From Marinobacter flavimaris (GTDB lineage: Bacteria; Pseudomonadota; Gammaproteobacteria; Pseudomonadales; Oleiphilaceae), in the NCBI RefSeq assembly GCF_002933295.1, contig NZ_PSSW01000002.1, forward strand, positions 434,001 through 498,000: 64,000 bases of DNA. The letters are read 5' to 3'. Numbering within the stretch: the stretch's first letter is position 1; each line of letters opens with the position of its first letter. Shown here piece by piece: positions 48,067 to 57,552 of this stretch. The notes below the pieces were generated by a model. That model saw only the letters and a program-made list of their open reading frames with translations, was not told where the DNA came from and searched no databases. A program made the translations under genes and the position numbers.

Positions 48067-50634
48067 TCAGGCCATCGGGTCTGCAATCGGCAGTTTGAGG
48101 GTGAACGCAGAGCCTTCGCCTGGTTGCGACGACACCGAAATTTCCCCTCTATGCTTTTCAACAACGGTTTTGACGAAGGATAGTCCGAGCCCCGTTCCGT
48201 GGACTCCGGCCAGCTCAGTGCTTTTTTGACGCCGGTAACGGTCGAACAGGTGCGGCAGTTCCTCCGGATCGATACCGGTACCTTCATCGGCAATCGTCAA
48301 ACAGGCCTGATGGCCAGCGCGGAAGACCTGAATGCTGACGTCTGATCCACTCGGGCTGTATTGAACAGCATTGGTCAGCAGGTTGATAACGGCGCGCTCC
48401 AGAAGCTCCGCATTGCCTTTCAGCCACAAATCCTCGGTACCCTGTAACTGGAGTTGTATCTGCTTCTCTACAGCCTGCTCGCTGACGCTGTCACGGGCAT
48501 TTTCTACGATGGCCAGAAATTCGCATTCGTAGAACCGGGTTTCCGTTAATTGTTCCGCCCGGGCCAACTGCACGAATTCCTCGGCCAGGTGATAGCTTCT
48601 CCGGGCCAGCCGCCCCAGTTGTTCCAGCTGTTCCTGTTCAATGTGGCTGGGATCCCGTTTCAACTGTTCGATCAGGGCAAGCTGTGAAACCAGAGGCGAA
48701 CGCACGTCATGGGAAATAAAGTCGATTGCCTCGCGGTGCTGGCGCTGCTGCTCCCGCAATTCCGAAATATCCGAAATATTGGCAATGATGCCTTGCTGGT
48801 CGCTGTCTGGCAGCGAAAACGGTGCAAAATGAATCAGGAAGTCCTTGTCGCGAATCCTGAGGTCTACGGTGCGGCTCTGTAATAGGGTCAGGGTGTCGGA
48901 AACGGTTTCATGCCAGGGTGGCGTTTCCCGCGGATCGTGTCCCTCCAGCAGTCTTACCAGGGGAAGGCCGGCCAGGCTCGGCATGGGCTCGCGGAACCAT
49001 TCCTCTATGTGGCCGTTGGCAAAACGGATGACCCCCAGTTCGTCGGTCACGATGATACCGTCGGGCATGCGCTCAAAACTTCTTCGGATGAACTGCTGCA
49101 TGTGGTTCAACCGATCCGTGGCAATGCGGACCCGCTCTATTCGTGCAGAAATGTTTTCACTGGGTCTGGCAGCAGAATCCGCCGGTACGGCTTGCTCAAG
49201 GTGAAGCCTGCGAAGATAGCGCTGGATGGCCTCGCGCCCGAGATCATTGGGTAATAGCAGACCCAGGTGATAGCGGGTGCCGGCTCGCAATAGCTGAATC
49301 CAGCTGCGATTGCAGTCGTGAAACCAGTGCCCCGGAGTCAGGTCATCTGGAATATCGCTCTGTGACAGTCCACGTGCGGAGAGGATGTCGTTCTCCTCCA
49401 TCAAAAGCCACCCTGTGGGGCGAAACAGGGCCTGGAAGTGCTCCAGAAGTTGTGTCGGGTTCCTTCCCGAGGGCGCGGGCAGGGCGACCTGGGGGCTTCT
49501 GGCCAGCTCGTCCAGTTGCCGGTTCAAAAATCGGTTGGTCATGGCCAGTCGAAGGCCGCTGGATACAGGAAAGGCCAAGAGTGGAACCAGCAGTGCGTTT
49601 GCAAGGGGAACCCACCATCGCATCGTCAGCAGCACGAACAGATAGATTCCGACCAGTCCCGCCAGTGCCGTCGCGCAGGCGAGAAGGGTTCGCGCAGGGC
49701 GCATGGGTGGCAGGGCGAGGGCGAGTATCAGGATGGTTGTCATGGCCAGCAGGGCAGACGCCCACGCCGGTGCGGGTTTAATCAACAATCCCTGCATGTA
49801 TGCCGACAACACGTTGGCGTGGAATTCAACGCCGGACATCGGACGGCTCAGCCCCGAGAAGGGCGTGGGCAGTATGTCGCCAAAACCGGCGGCTGTGGCA
49901 CCGACAAAGACTGTTTTGCCACTGAAGTGTTCGGGTGCGGCCGGCTGAGTGAGTACCTGCGAGAAAGAATACGACTGGAGAGAGCCGGCACCACCGATCA
50001 GGGGCACAGCACGGTATTGATCCCGAATATTGACATAGGAAGGCGTATCCCCGGCCTCCGGATTTTGTGGTCCAACACCGCTTGCGGCCAGCGCAAGGCT
50101 TGGCCAGAGCTGGTTACCGAGGCCATTAAATAGGTAAAGACCCCGGGCAACGCCGTCGCTGTCCAGTTCCACGTGAGCATGGCCCAGACCGGCGGCCGAA
50201 GAAGCCAGCACTCCAACCGGCAATTGTTCGCTTAACAGGTACTGGGAGGTGGGAGGTGACAGATAGACTGGCAGAATAACGTTGCCGTGGCTTCGCATCT
50301 GTTCTGCCAGTTGCTGGTCGTCTGGCGACGGTTCGGCGAACAGAATATCGAACACAATGGTTTTTGCGCCCGCCTCGTTGAGCTTGGCAATGAGCTCAGC
50401 GTGCAGATTACGGGGCCAGGGCCAGCGGCCCAGGCGATTCAGGCTCAGCTCGTCGATCGTCACCAGAACCACCTCGTCCGAGGCTTCCAGTGGATTCGAG
50501 GTGATGGTTTGGTCGTACAGCCAGTAATCCAGGCGTTGAGGCAGTTCGGTTGTCTGGATAAGCAGGAGCAGTGCCAGCAGTATCAGGCCCAGAGTCCAGG
50601 GGGTCGTTTTAATTGGCAGCCAATCCCGGTTCAT
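48067..50634 (-). CDS. CHASE2-domain sensor histidine kinase
   Basis: The 855-residue membrane kinase has one N-terminal helix (about 12-28), a periplasmic CHASE2 domain (about 30-285, with TIDELSLNRLGRWPWPR and FDILFAEP), three membrane helices (about 290-370), a linker, a PAS domain (about 520-620), a HisKA box with FISHDVRSPL (phospho-acceptor His642) and an HATPase domain with NLLTNAVQYSPSGSD and a GTGLGLSFVK loop. CHASE2 ligands are unknown. It is the last gene of a three-gene operon with a FecR-like protein and an OmpR-type regulator, which it very likely phosphorylates. Confidence 0.88.
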   Translation of the reverse strand: MNRDWLPIKTTPWTLGLILLALLLLIQTTELPQRLDYWLYDQTITSNPLEASDEVVLVTIDELSLNRLGRWPWPRNLHAELIAKLNEAGAKTIVFDILFAEPSPDDQQLAEQMRSHGNVILPVYLSPPTSQYLLSEQLPVGVLASSAAGLGHAHVELDSDGVARGLYLFNGLGNQLWPSLALAASGVGPQNPEAGDTPSYVNIRDQYRAVPLIGGAGSLQSYSFSQVLTQPAAPEHFSGKTVFVGATAAGFGDILPTPFSGLSRPMSGVEFHANVLSAYMQGLLIKPAPAWASALLAMTTILILALALPPMRPARTLLACATALAGLVGIYLFVLLTMRWWVPLANALLVPLLAFPVSSGLRLAMTNRFLNRQLDELARSPQVALPAPSGRNPTQLLEHFQALFRPTGWLLMEENDILSARGLSQSDIPDDLTPGHWFHDCNRSWIQLLRAGTRYHLGLLLPNDLGREAIQRYLRRLHLEQAVPADSAARPSENISARIERVRIATDRLNHMQQFIRRSFERMPDGIIVTDELGVIRFANGHIEEWFREPMPSLAGLPLVRLLEGHDPRETPPWHETVSDTLTLLQSRTVDLRIRDKDFLIHFAPFSLPDSDQQGIIANISDISELREQQRQHREAIDFISHDVRSPLVSQLALIEQLKRDPSHIEQEQLEQLGRLARRSYHLAEEFVQLARAEQLTETRFYECEFLAIVENARDSVSEQAVEKQIQLQLQGTEDLWLKGNAELLERAVINLLTNAVQYSPSGSDVSIQVFRAGHQACLTIADEGTGIDPEELPHLFDRYRRQKSTELAGVHGTGLGLSFVKTVVEKHRGEISVSSQPGEGSAFTLKLPIADPMA

Positions 50635-50667
50635 GAGCCCTGCTGTGTGGTTCGGTCGATCAACGGA

Positions 50668-52305
50668 TTATTCCAGGTACAATTCCCTCCCTGGTCCCCA
50701 ACGGCTTTGCAGTGGACCATCAGAAAGAGCTTTCAGGCGCACAAAATACCGCCTTCCGGGAATAAGACGCAAGGCTGCCGTGGTATCAGGCAGTGTTGCC
50801 TCCTTGATGATATTGTTGAAGCCCGGCTCCTCCGAGAGTTGCAGTCGGTATTCTGCCGCCGTGTCTACCTTCTCCCAGAACACCCTTACCTGGCTGTCGA
50901 TGTAGTTCACGCTGATGATCCGAACCGGAGGCAGGCTGCCATTTACCACCAGCTCCCGCGGCTGCGTTGTAGCAACTGAATTGCCGCCTGCTTCGGTCAC
51001 CACGCGCCAGTAATACTTGCCAGGCCCAAGCGGGCGTGAGGGCAGGGCAGCCGTTTCGGGTGCCCACTCGCTGGTGGCGATCAGGTTCCGGAAATCCTGA
51101 TCTTCGGCTATTTCTACCCGAGCCACTTCATTGTCGCCGTTAAGCTGCCAGCGAAACTCGGGCATATCGTCGTTGACGGTGCCGCCATCTTCCGGAGCAA
51201 CCAGGCTGGCAGTCCTGGCCTGAAGATCGACTTCCAGCGGGACGACGCGTGGCATCCCCGCCGTGCCGCGAGTATCGAGTGCCGCCAGGTGTACCTCATA
51301 GCTGCCATTATCCAGTTGCCCGATATCAAAGCTGTTGCCTGTCAGTTTTCGGCTTTCTACCCAGCGGCCTGTGTCGCTTTCGAAGATGTCCACCCGGTGC
51401 ATGGGGGCGCGACTTTCCTGCCAGGTCATGGTGGTGGGCAGTTGGGTCAGTCTCGGTGGCAGTGGATCGAGCGCCGGCGCTGGCGGTAGGCGGCGAATGC
51501 TCAGGCCGTCATTGTTAGTGGTGGACAGGCTGGCTCCGAAACCCGCAGGGATCCGGCGGGTCTTGCCGGGGGCCCCGAAGTCAACGTCGCCCTCGGTTAC
51601 CTGCAGGCGAGTGCCCTCTGCCGATGTCTGGAGTGAAAATGCGGTACCTCTCACGGCGGCGACGGCCGAAGGCGTTTCAATCTCGAATCGTGCGCCTCCC
51701 TCCATGACCGGCTTCACTCGGGTGTGGATCTCGCCCCTGTCGAGTCGGAGTCTGGTATCGACCATGCCGGCTTTGCCGTATTGGGTCAGGCGATTGAAGA
51801 TGAGTCGAGAATTCGGAGAAATCCTTACTTCCGAGCCGTCCGCCAGTTCAATGGTGGCGGTCCCGGACGCGGACAGAATTTCATCACCAACGCGGATGAG
51901 GGCGTCTTCACTCAGGGGTGTTTTACGACCGGTATTTCCGGAAATCAGCTGTACGGTTCCGGTGACCGATGTCGCCCGCGCCGGCTGAGGTTGGCGCTTT
52001 AGCCAGGCAAGGGGAATTCGCACACTGTCGCCGGCACCCAGAATGGCACCGTTGCCAATCTTGTTGTATTGCAGAAGGCGACTCGCGGGATAGTCGGGGG
52101 CGAGCAGGTCGCTGGCCACTTCCGAAAAGCTTTCTCCCGGCCGCAAGGTGTAGATCCACTCGGGCACCGGGTTGGCCGACGAAACGTCAGAATGCCCGGC
52201 TGAACCGCGCGTTACCGACAGCTCGGCAGCCGCGGGGGCAGCCCAGGCAAGCAGTGAAAGGATCAGCAGCAGTGCCGGTAATCGCGGAGCCGGGCTGTCA
52301 GTCAT
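50668..52305 (-). CDS. LysM- and FecR-domain periplasmic protein
   Basis: The 545-residue secreted protein has a signal peptide (LPALLLILSLLAWAAPAAA), then a LysM-like module (YTLRPGESFSEVASDLL, residues about 50-105), a FecR domain (about 115-240, with LIRVGDEILSASGTATIEL and ETPSAVAAVRGTAFSL) and two or more FN3-like segments to the C-terminus. LysM would hold it on peptidoglycan. Classical FecR proteins relay signals to sigma factors; this one sits between a regulator and a CHASE2 kinase and may instead modulate the kinase. ATG 52305 overlaps the regulator gene by eight bases; 52335 is an alternative start. Confidence 0.83.
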   Translation of the reverse strand: MTDSPAPRLPALLLILSLLAWAAPAAAELSVTRGSAGHSDVSSANPVPEWIYTLRPGESFSEVASDLLAPDYPASRLLQYNKIGNGAILGAGDSVRIPLAWLKRQPQPARATSVTGTVQLISGNTGRKTPLSEDALIRVGDEILSASGTATIELADGSEVRISPNSRLIFNRLTQYGKAGMVDTRLRLDRGEIHTRVKPVMEGGARFEIETPSAVAAVRGTAFSLQTSAEGTRLQVTEGDVDFGAPGKTRRIPAGFGASLSTTNNDGLSIRRLPPAPALDPLPPRLTQLPTTMTWQESRAPMHRVDIFESDTGRWVESRKLTGNSFDIGQLDNGSYEVHLAALDTRGTAGMPRVVPLEVDLQARTASLVAPEDGGTVNDDMPEFRWQLNGDNEVARVEIAEDQDFRNLIATSEWAPETAALPSRPLGPGKYYWRVVTEAGGNSVATTQPRELVVNGSLPPVRIISVNYIDSQVRVFWEKVDTAAEYRLQLSEEPGFNNIIKEATLPDTTAALRLIPGRRYFVRLKALSDGPLQSRWGPGRELYLE

Positions 52306-53032
52306 TGGCTGCCCTGGCGGGTTCGTCGACGTCAAAGGCCTGGTCCTGCGCCTTCATGGCCTCCAGGCGGTAGCCCCGCTGGTAAATGGTCTTGATGCGG
52401 AAGCCGTTTTCCGGGTTCAGGCCGAGACGACGGCGCAGTCGGCTCATATGCGTGTCCACGGTACGGGTATTGATATCCCGCGCCAGACCCCAGACGCGCT
52501 CAAGCAGCATTTCCCGAGTCAGCAGCCGGCCCTGGTTCTGGAACAGGAACAGGGTCAGATCGAAATCCTTGTCGGTCAGCGTCAGTTCTTCACCATGGAG
52601 TGCAATGACCCTTTGCTGCGTGTTGATTTCGAACGGACCATAGCGAAGCACTTCCTTTTCGCTGTCAGGATTGGAGCGTCTCGCCAGGGCATTGATGCGC
52701 GCGCCCAATTCCGCCGCACGGGCCGGCTTGGCCAGGTAATCGTCGGCGCCGGCATCCAGAGCCCGAACAATATCTGCCTCGCTGTCCCGCTGAGTGAGAA
52801 ACACGACTGGAATCGGCCAGTTCAGCTGGGCGCGAACGCTCTCGAGAACATCAATGCCGGTCATGTCCGGAATCTGCCAATCCAGAATCAGGAGGTCATA
52901 GCTGCGGTGCAGAACCGCGCTCAGGAAATTTTGGCCCGTCGGGAAGCTGTCGCAGTGATGCCCGCTTTCAGACAGAATCGACTGGATGTGCTGTGCCTGT
53001 TCGGTTTCATCTTCAAGCAAAGCAATACGCAT
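52298..53032 (-). CDS. OmpR-family response regulator
   Basis: The 244-residue regulator has a receiver domain with phospho-acceptor Asp51 (LLILDWQIPD), acidic pair Glu-Asp at 7-8 and a Lys in YLAKPA, then a winged-helix DNA-binding domain (about 130-230) with TRTVDTHMSRLRRRLG and an IYQRGYRLE wing. It would be phosphorylated by the CHASE2 kinase two genes downstream. It is first in the operon; its promoter must lie in the 111 bases before topB. Targets are unknown. Confidence 0.92.
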   Translation of the reverse strand: MRIALLEDETEQAQHIQSILSESGHHCDSFPTGQNFLSAVLHRSYDLLILDWQIPDMTGIDVLESVRAQLNWPIPVVFLTQRDSEADIVRALDAGADDYLAKPARAAELGARINALARRSNPDSEKEVLRYGPFEINTQQRVIALHGEELTLTDKDFDLTLFLFQNQGRLLTREMLLERVWGLARDINTRTVDTHMSRLRRRLGLNPENGFRIKTIYQRGYRLEAMKAQDQAFDVDEPARAAND

Positions 53033-53143
53033 TAAGCCTCTCCCGGAGTGTCGCTCTCTTGCCTGGTATCGAGCAGAGCTTTCGATGGACTACTCTGCTA
53101 TATCAACCAATTATCACAAAATGTGGATCTGCGTTCAGTATCG

Positions 53144-55327
53144 TTATGTAGACTTGCGTAAACGGACTGCAGGCTTTCCGTTGTCGTCGTCCAGTGTTTG
53201 TCGGCAGCCGGGGAAATTACTGCAGCCCCAGAACCAGCCTTTTTTGCCTTTTCGTCGCACCAGGGGCGAGAAACAGTGGGGGCATGGAATGGGTTTCTGG
53301 CCAGTACCATCCTGAGGCGTGGCTTCTTCCAGCGGTCGGGTGCCCCGGCAATCCGGATAGCGGGTGCAGGCAAAAAATCGGCCGAATTTGCCATCTCGCT
53401 CCAGCATCGGGGCGCGACATTTGGGGCAGTGGGGCTGTGCCTCTGTCGAGGTCGTGCCGGCACGCTCCGAGTCGACGGTCGGGCGGCCCTGGGGCTTGTC
53501 CAGAAAGCCGCGGATCTCTTCTTTGAGGGTGTCCAGAAACTTCCTCGGATCGCCCTCGCCACGGCGAATGCTCTCCAGATTGGCTTCCCAGACGGCCGTG
53601 CGATCCGGCCTGCTCACCGATTCGGGCAGAGCACTGATCAACGCCTTGGCTTTGTCGGTGGCGCGGATATGTCGGCTGTCGCGGTACAGATAATCCCGCT
53701 TGAACAGGGTGTCGATGATGGCCGCGCGGGTCGCCTCGGTGCCCAGGCCATCGGTTTCGCGCAGGGTTTTTCGAAGTTCGGTATCGGTTACAAAGCGTGC
53801 AATATTGGTCATCGCCGAGAGCAGGGTCGCATCGGTGAAATGCTGGGGCGGCTGGGTTTTCCGCTCGGTAAGGCTGCTCTCTTCGCAGAATACCGGTTCA
53901 CCTTTTTCCAGCCTCGGCAGAGGTGTCTTGTCCGGCTCGTTGCGTCCTTCCCGGAGTTTAAGTTCCAGCGTTTTCCAGCCAGGCACCAGGATGGCGGTTT
54001 CCGTCGCGCGGAACTGGTGCTCTGACACTCGTACCGTCAGTTTGCCTTCCCGGTGGACGGCATCTGGTGCGAACTGCATCAGGTAGTAGCGGCTGATCAG
54101 GCCGTAGATCTTTTCTTCCGCTGCGCTGAGTTTGCCGTTGGGCGTGGGGCGGCTGGTTGGGATAATGGCGTGGTGAGCGTCGACTTGTTTGTCGTTCCAC
54201 GCGGCAGTCCTGCGGTCGAGGTCTGCACCGTTGCAGGCTTCCTCCAGATCCGGTGCCACTCGGGCAATGGCCCTTATCACCTGCTCCCGCTGGCTGTAGT
54301 GGCCTTCCGGTAAATACCGGCAATCGGATCGCGGGTAGGTGATGAGCTGGTGGCGCTCGTAAAGATTCTGGGCGGTATCCAGGACGTCTTTGGCACCCAT
54401 CCGGAATAGCCGGCCTGCTTCAATTTGCAGGGCCGACAGGGAAAACGGCAGCGGTGGCGCTTCCGACCGATCCCGAAAGCGGGACTCGGTGATGGTGCCG
54501 GGTCGGTTTCGAACGCTGTCGGCAATCTGTTCAGCGACTTCCCGGTTGAGCAGGCGGTTCTCTTCGTCCAGGTAATCCTGGAACTGCTCGTTGGGCTGCC
54601 AGCGGGCGGTGAAGGTTTGCTGGTCGGCTTCTTCCTCCTGAGCCTTGAATCGGGCTTCAATGCGGTAATAGGGCTTGGGCTGGAAGTGTTCGATGGTATT
54701 GTCACGTTCAACCACAAGGCCAAGTACCGGAGTCTGTACCCGGCCAACGGAATAGACCCCCTGTTCACCCTGCCGCTGATAACTGAGGGTATAAAATCGG
54801 GTCAGGTTGATGCCATAGAGCCAGTCGGCGCGTTGTCTGGCCAGGGCGGAATGGGATAACCGACGGAATTCCCGGTTGTCCCTGGGGCTCTGGATCGCCC
54901 GGGCCACGGCCGCTGGCGTCAAATCGTTGATCAGTATCCGTTGAACCGGAGCGCTGGCGCCGAAATAGCGTATAACTTCGTCCACCAGCAGCTGGCCTTC
55001 CCGATCAGGGTCGCCAGCATGAATAATGGTCTTGGCCTGGCGAATCAGGGATTCCAGCACCTTTAATTGTTGCTGCACACTCTCCTTGGGCATGACCTCC
55101 CATTTGTCGGGAAACATCGGCAGGTCTTCCTGGCGCCATTTCTTCCAAGCGGGGTTATAGCGTGCAGGTTCTGCCGGTTCCAGCAGGTGGCCGATGCACC
55201 AGCTAACGGTGGCAGCATTTTCGCCAGTGCCACAACGTATCCAGCCCTGGCCTTTCTGGTGAGGGCCAGGGAGGGCAGCGGCGATGGCGCGGCCGAGGCT
55301 TGGTTTTTCGGCGATGTACAGGTGCAT
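53144..55327 (-). CDS. topB: DNA topoisomerase III
   Basis: The 727-residue type IA topoisomerase relaxes and decatenates DNA. The TOPRIM domain starts at the N-terminus (LYIAEKPSLGRAIAAALP, then DPDREGQLLVDEVI), the active-site region is LITYPRSDCRYL with the catalytic Tyr, and two C-terminal zinc fingers are visible (CPKC...CTRYPDC and CPHC...CSNFPGC). ATG 55327 is the homologous start; the upstream extension to 55633 is not coding. The divergent gene is bolA. Confidence 0.94.
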   Translation of the reverse strand: MHLYIAEKPSLGRAIAAALPGPHQKGQGWIRCGTGENAATVSWCIGHLLEPAEPARYNPAWKKWRQEDLPMFPDKWEVMPKESVQQQLKVLESLIRQAKTIIHAGDPDREGQLLVDEVIRYFGASAPVQRILINDLTPAAVARAIQSPRDNREFRRLSHSALARQRADWLYGINLTRFYTLSYQRQGEQGVYSVGRVQTPVLGLVVERDNTIEHFQPKPYYRIEARFKAQEEEADQQTFTARWQPNEQFQDYLDEENRLLNREVAEQIADSVRNRPGTITESRFRDRSEAPPLPFSLSALQIEAGRLFRMGAKDVLDTAQNLYERHQLITYPRSDCRYLPEGHYSQREQVIRAIARVAPDLEEACNGADLDRRTAAWNDKQVDAHHAIIPTSRPTPNGKLSAAEEKIYGLISRYYLMQFAPDAVHREGKLTVRVSEHQFRATETAILVPGWKTLELKLREGRNEPDKTPLPRLEKGEPVFCEESSLTERKTQPPQHFTDATLLSAMTNIARFVTDTELRKTLRETDGLGTEATRAAIIDTLFKRDYLYRDSRHIRATDKAKALISALPESVSRPDRTAVWEANLESIRRGEGDPRKFLDTLKEEIRGFLDKPQGRPTVDSERAGTTSTEAQPHCPKCRAPMLERDGKFGRFFACTRYPDCRGTRPLEEATPQDGTGQKPIPCPHCFSPLVRRKGKKGWFWGCSNFPGCRQTLDDDNGKPAVRLRKST

Positions 55328-55446
55328 GGGGTTTGGGTGTTTTGGAATCGGGATGGGAATGTGGCGCTTTGGCTTTATGGTGTCAAGGCTCTCGGGTGTG
55401 TCCTGTATGTGTAGTAGACTGAGGGTGTTGGTGGAGGCGGCTGTGA

Positions 55447-55534
55447 AGATGGCTTTCCCAAAAGACGCCGTGAACCCATCCATGGGGGCTTGGTGCTGCC
55501 ATCCTTGGCAACACACACTTTTGGGAAAGCCATC
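55447..55534. repeat. Palindromic MITE-like element with 18-bp terminal inverted repeats
   Basis: AGATGGCTTTCCCAAAAG (55447-55464) is perfectly repeated in inverse at 55517-55534. The 52-base interior contains smaller hairpins, including CCATCCATGG and TGCCA-TCCT-TGGCA. The whole 88-base unit lies in the topB-bolA intergenic region. I see no second copy in this window. The form is that of a non-coding, palindromic repeat spread by transposition or recombination. Confidence 0.78.
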
Positions 55535-55604
55535 TCCACACCCGCTTCTGACCGTTCGCCATTCGCCCTCTTCCATCAGGGTTGAGCTGTAGGAGTCTCG
55601 AAAC

Positions 55605-55961
55605 ATGAAGATCCAGAATGCAATTGAAACCAAGCTGAACGACGCCTTCGATGCGCGTGTGCTTCAGGTGGAGAACGAGAGCCACAAGCACAGTGTGCCT
55701 CCTAATTCTGAAACTCATTTCAAGGTGACCCTGGTGTCGCCGGAATTTGAGGGGCAGATGAGGGTGCGGCGGCATCAGGCGATTTACAAGGTGCTTGCCG
55801 AGGAACTGGCGGGGCCGGTTCATGCGCTGGCGTTGCATCTATACTCACCGGAAGAATGGGAGGCGACGGGGCAGTCGGCGCCGGAATCTCCGAATTGTAT
55901 GGGCGGGTCGAAGAAAGATCCGGCGATGGCGACGCGGACCGCACAGGGAGAGGGTTCATGA
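55605..55961 (+). CDS. bolA: BolA family transcriptional/iron-sulfur regulator
   Basis: The 118-residue protein matches BolA along its full length: ESHKHSVPPNSETHFKV, then RRHQAIYKVLAEEL and VHALALHLYSPEEW. BolA proteins bind monothiol glutaredoxins through a [2Fe-2S] cluster and influence morphology and stress genes. The C-terminal 25 residues are low-complexity. A GTAGGAG ribosome-binding site precedes ATG 55605. Its stop overlaps the yciO start (ATGA). Confidence 0.93.
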   Translation: MKIQNAIETKLNDAFDARVLQVENESHKHSVPPNSETHFKVTLVSPEFEGQMRVRRHQAIYKVLAEELAGPVHALALHLYSPEEWEATGQSAPESPNCMGGSKKDPAMATRTAQGEGS

Positions 55962-56581
55962 GTCAGTTTTTCCAGATTCATCCGGAGACGCCACAGAAGC
56001 GTCTGATCAATCAGGCGGTGGATATTCTGCGTCGTGGCGGGGTGATCGTGTATCCCACGGATTCAGCCTATGCCATTGGCTGTCACCTGGGTGACAAGCA
56101 GGCGGCGGATCGGATCAAGCGGATTCGCCGTCTGGATGACAAGCACAACTTCACCTTGGTGTGCCGGGATCTTTCGGACATCGGGGTCTATGCCAAGGTG
56201 GACAACACCCAGTACCGGTTGCTGAAGAATTTCACGCCCGGGCCCTACACTTTCATTCTGGATGCCACCAGTGAAGTGCCCCGGCGGCTGCTTCATCCCA
56301 AACGCCGGTCAGTAGGCGTCCGTGTGCCGGACAATGCCATTGTTCAGGAGCTGTTGGGCGAGCTTGGTGAGCCCATCATGAGTAGTACTCTGATTCTGCC
56401 GGGCGAAACCGATCCGATGACAGACCCTTATGAAATCCGGGAAACCCTGGAGCATGAGCTGGATCTGATTATCGACGGGGGATTCTGCGGTATGGAAGCG
56501 ACCACGGTCGTGGACTTTACCGGCGAGGCTCCGGTGGTTACCCGTGTTGGTAAGGGGGATCCGGCGCCTTTCGAGGTCTGA
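55958..56581 (+). CDS. yciO: YciO/YrdC/Sua5-family protein (YciO type)
   Basis: The 207-residue protein closely resembles E. coli YciO: it begins SQFFQIHPETPQKRLINQAV and has the nucleotide-binding KRIRRLDDKHNFTLVCRD stretch and STLILPGE near the C-terminal third. The wider family makes threonylcarbamoyl-AMP for tRNA t6A; YciO activity in vivo is weak or uncertain. ATG 55958 has GGGAGAGG upstream and overlaps the bolA stop. Confidence 0.9.
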   Translation: MSQFFQIHPETPQKRLINQAVDILRRGGVIVYPTDSAYAIGCHLGDKQAADRIKRIRRLDDKHNFTLVCRDLSDIGVYAKVDNTQYRLLKNFTPGPYTFILDATSEVPRRLLHPKRRSVGVRVPDNAIVQELLGELGEPIMSSTLILPGETDPMTDPYEIRETLEHELDLIIDGGFCGMEATTVVDFTGEAPVVTRVGKGDPAPFEV

Positions 56582-56602
56582 TTCTCCTGATCCGTCTTTC
56601 CT

Positions 56603-57268
56603 TTATGCCCGGGCGTTCAGATTAAAGGCGTACGCCCGGCTATTCCCTGCAGCTTCGATTTGCTCGGCACTCACTGAGCGGCGCATGGTGTCGTAACGGT
56701 GCACGAGGTCCTGCAGGCCGTTAAATTGCTGGTTCTCGCTGATCAGTGTGTCCAATAGCGGGTTATTCACCCCGTACGCCTGATTCAGTTTGAGCGCATT
56801 GTCCATGAAATGCAGCGTTGGCTCGTTAACGCTGAGGCGATTGAACGCTTCCTTGAAGTTTTTGTTTACGTTCAGGTCTTTTTCAATCTGGATGCGTGTG
56901 TTGTCTGCGATTTTCCCTTCCACCGCAACGCTGCCATTCTCCGTTTTGCTCACGTTCAATGCGGTTGCCGGGTGCAGGTTGTATTCGGCAAGTTTGTGCC
57001 GCAGGGTTTCCCGTACAAAGGCAAGATCCTGCCCCACGGTCTGTTTGTAGTCAGCCATGGCCAGCCTGCGGGCTTTCAGACGGGCGAGGTCGGCCTGACT
57101 GCTATCCGAGGGCGTAAAGCGGTCATCGCCAGGTGTCGGCTCGGTTTCCATGGCCTTTGCCTGTGCTTTGCCAGGCGCGGCTTCCGGCGCTGTTGAGGGC
57201 GTCTGGCGCCTTTCCATGGCCTGCTGGAACTGGGTGCTCGCCCGGATCAGAGAGGTCAGTAGGGACAT
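56603..57268 (-). CDS. Hypothetical protein
   Basis: I do not recognise this 221-residue protein. The first 25 residues (SLLTSLIRASTQFQQAMERR) look helical without a signal peptide. A low-complexity Ala/Pro/Thr segment follows to about residue 65, then a mostly helical, charged region with KVSKTENGSV-type beta turn in the middle. ATG 57268 has an excellent GGAGGAAACCC site; the upstream in-frame start at 57331 adds a tail without homology. The gene is divergent from the chemoreceptor. Confidence 0.7.
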   Translation of the reverse strand: MSLLTSLIRASTQFQQAMERRQTPSTAPEAAPGKAQAKAMETEPTPGDDRFTPSDSSQADLARLKARRLAMADYKQTVGQDLAFVRETLRHKLAEYNLHPATALNVSKTENGSVAVEGKIADNTRIQIEKDLNVNKNFKEAFNRLSVNEPTLHFMDNALKLNQAYGVNNPLLDTLISENQQFNGLQDLVHRYDTMRRSVSAEQIEAAGNSRAYAFNLNARA

Positions 57269-57552
57269 GGATGGGTTTCCTCCTTCGGTCAACCGGAGTG
57301 CGGTTTCCGAACAGTCAGCGTTGGGAATCACGAATGCTTGTCATCATGCTCTGCAGCTTTCAGGCCAACTCGATGAAGTCCCGGGCTGAGGGCTCCCTCC
57401 TTCCTTCATGTGTAAACGACTTTTCCCGGATCTGATCTGGGTCAGGAAATAATTGACGCATATCTATAAAGTTTGGCGACAGTTAGTTGTCATCACGAAA
57501 CGTCAAAACAACGTCCTGGCCGCATGCCGCGCGGTCTCTGTGTCGGGTTACC

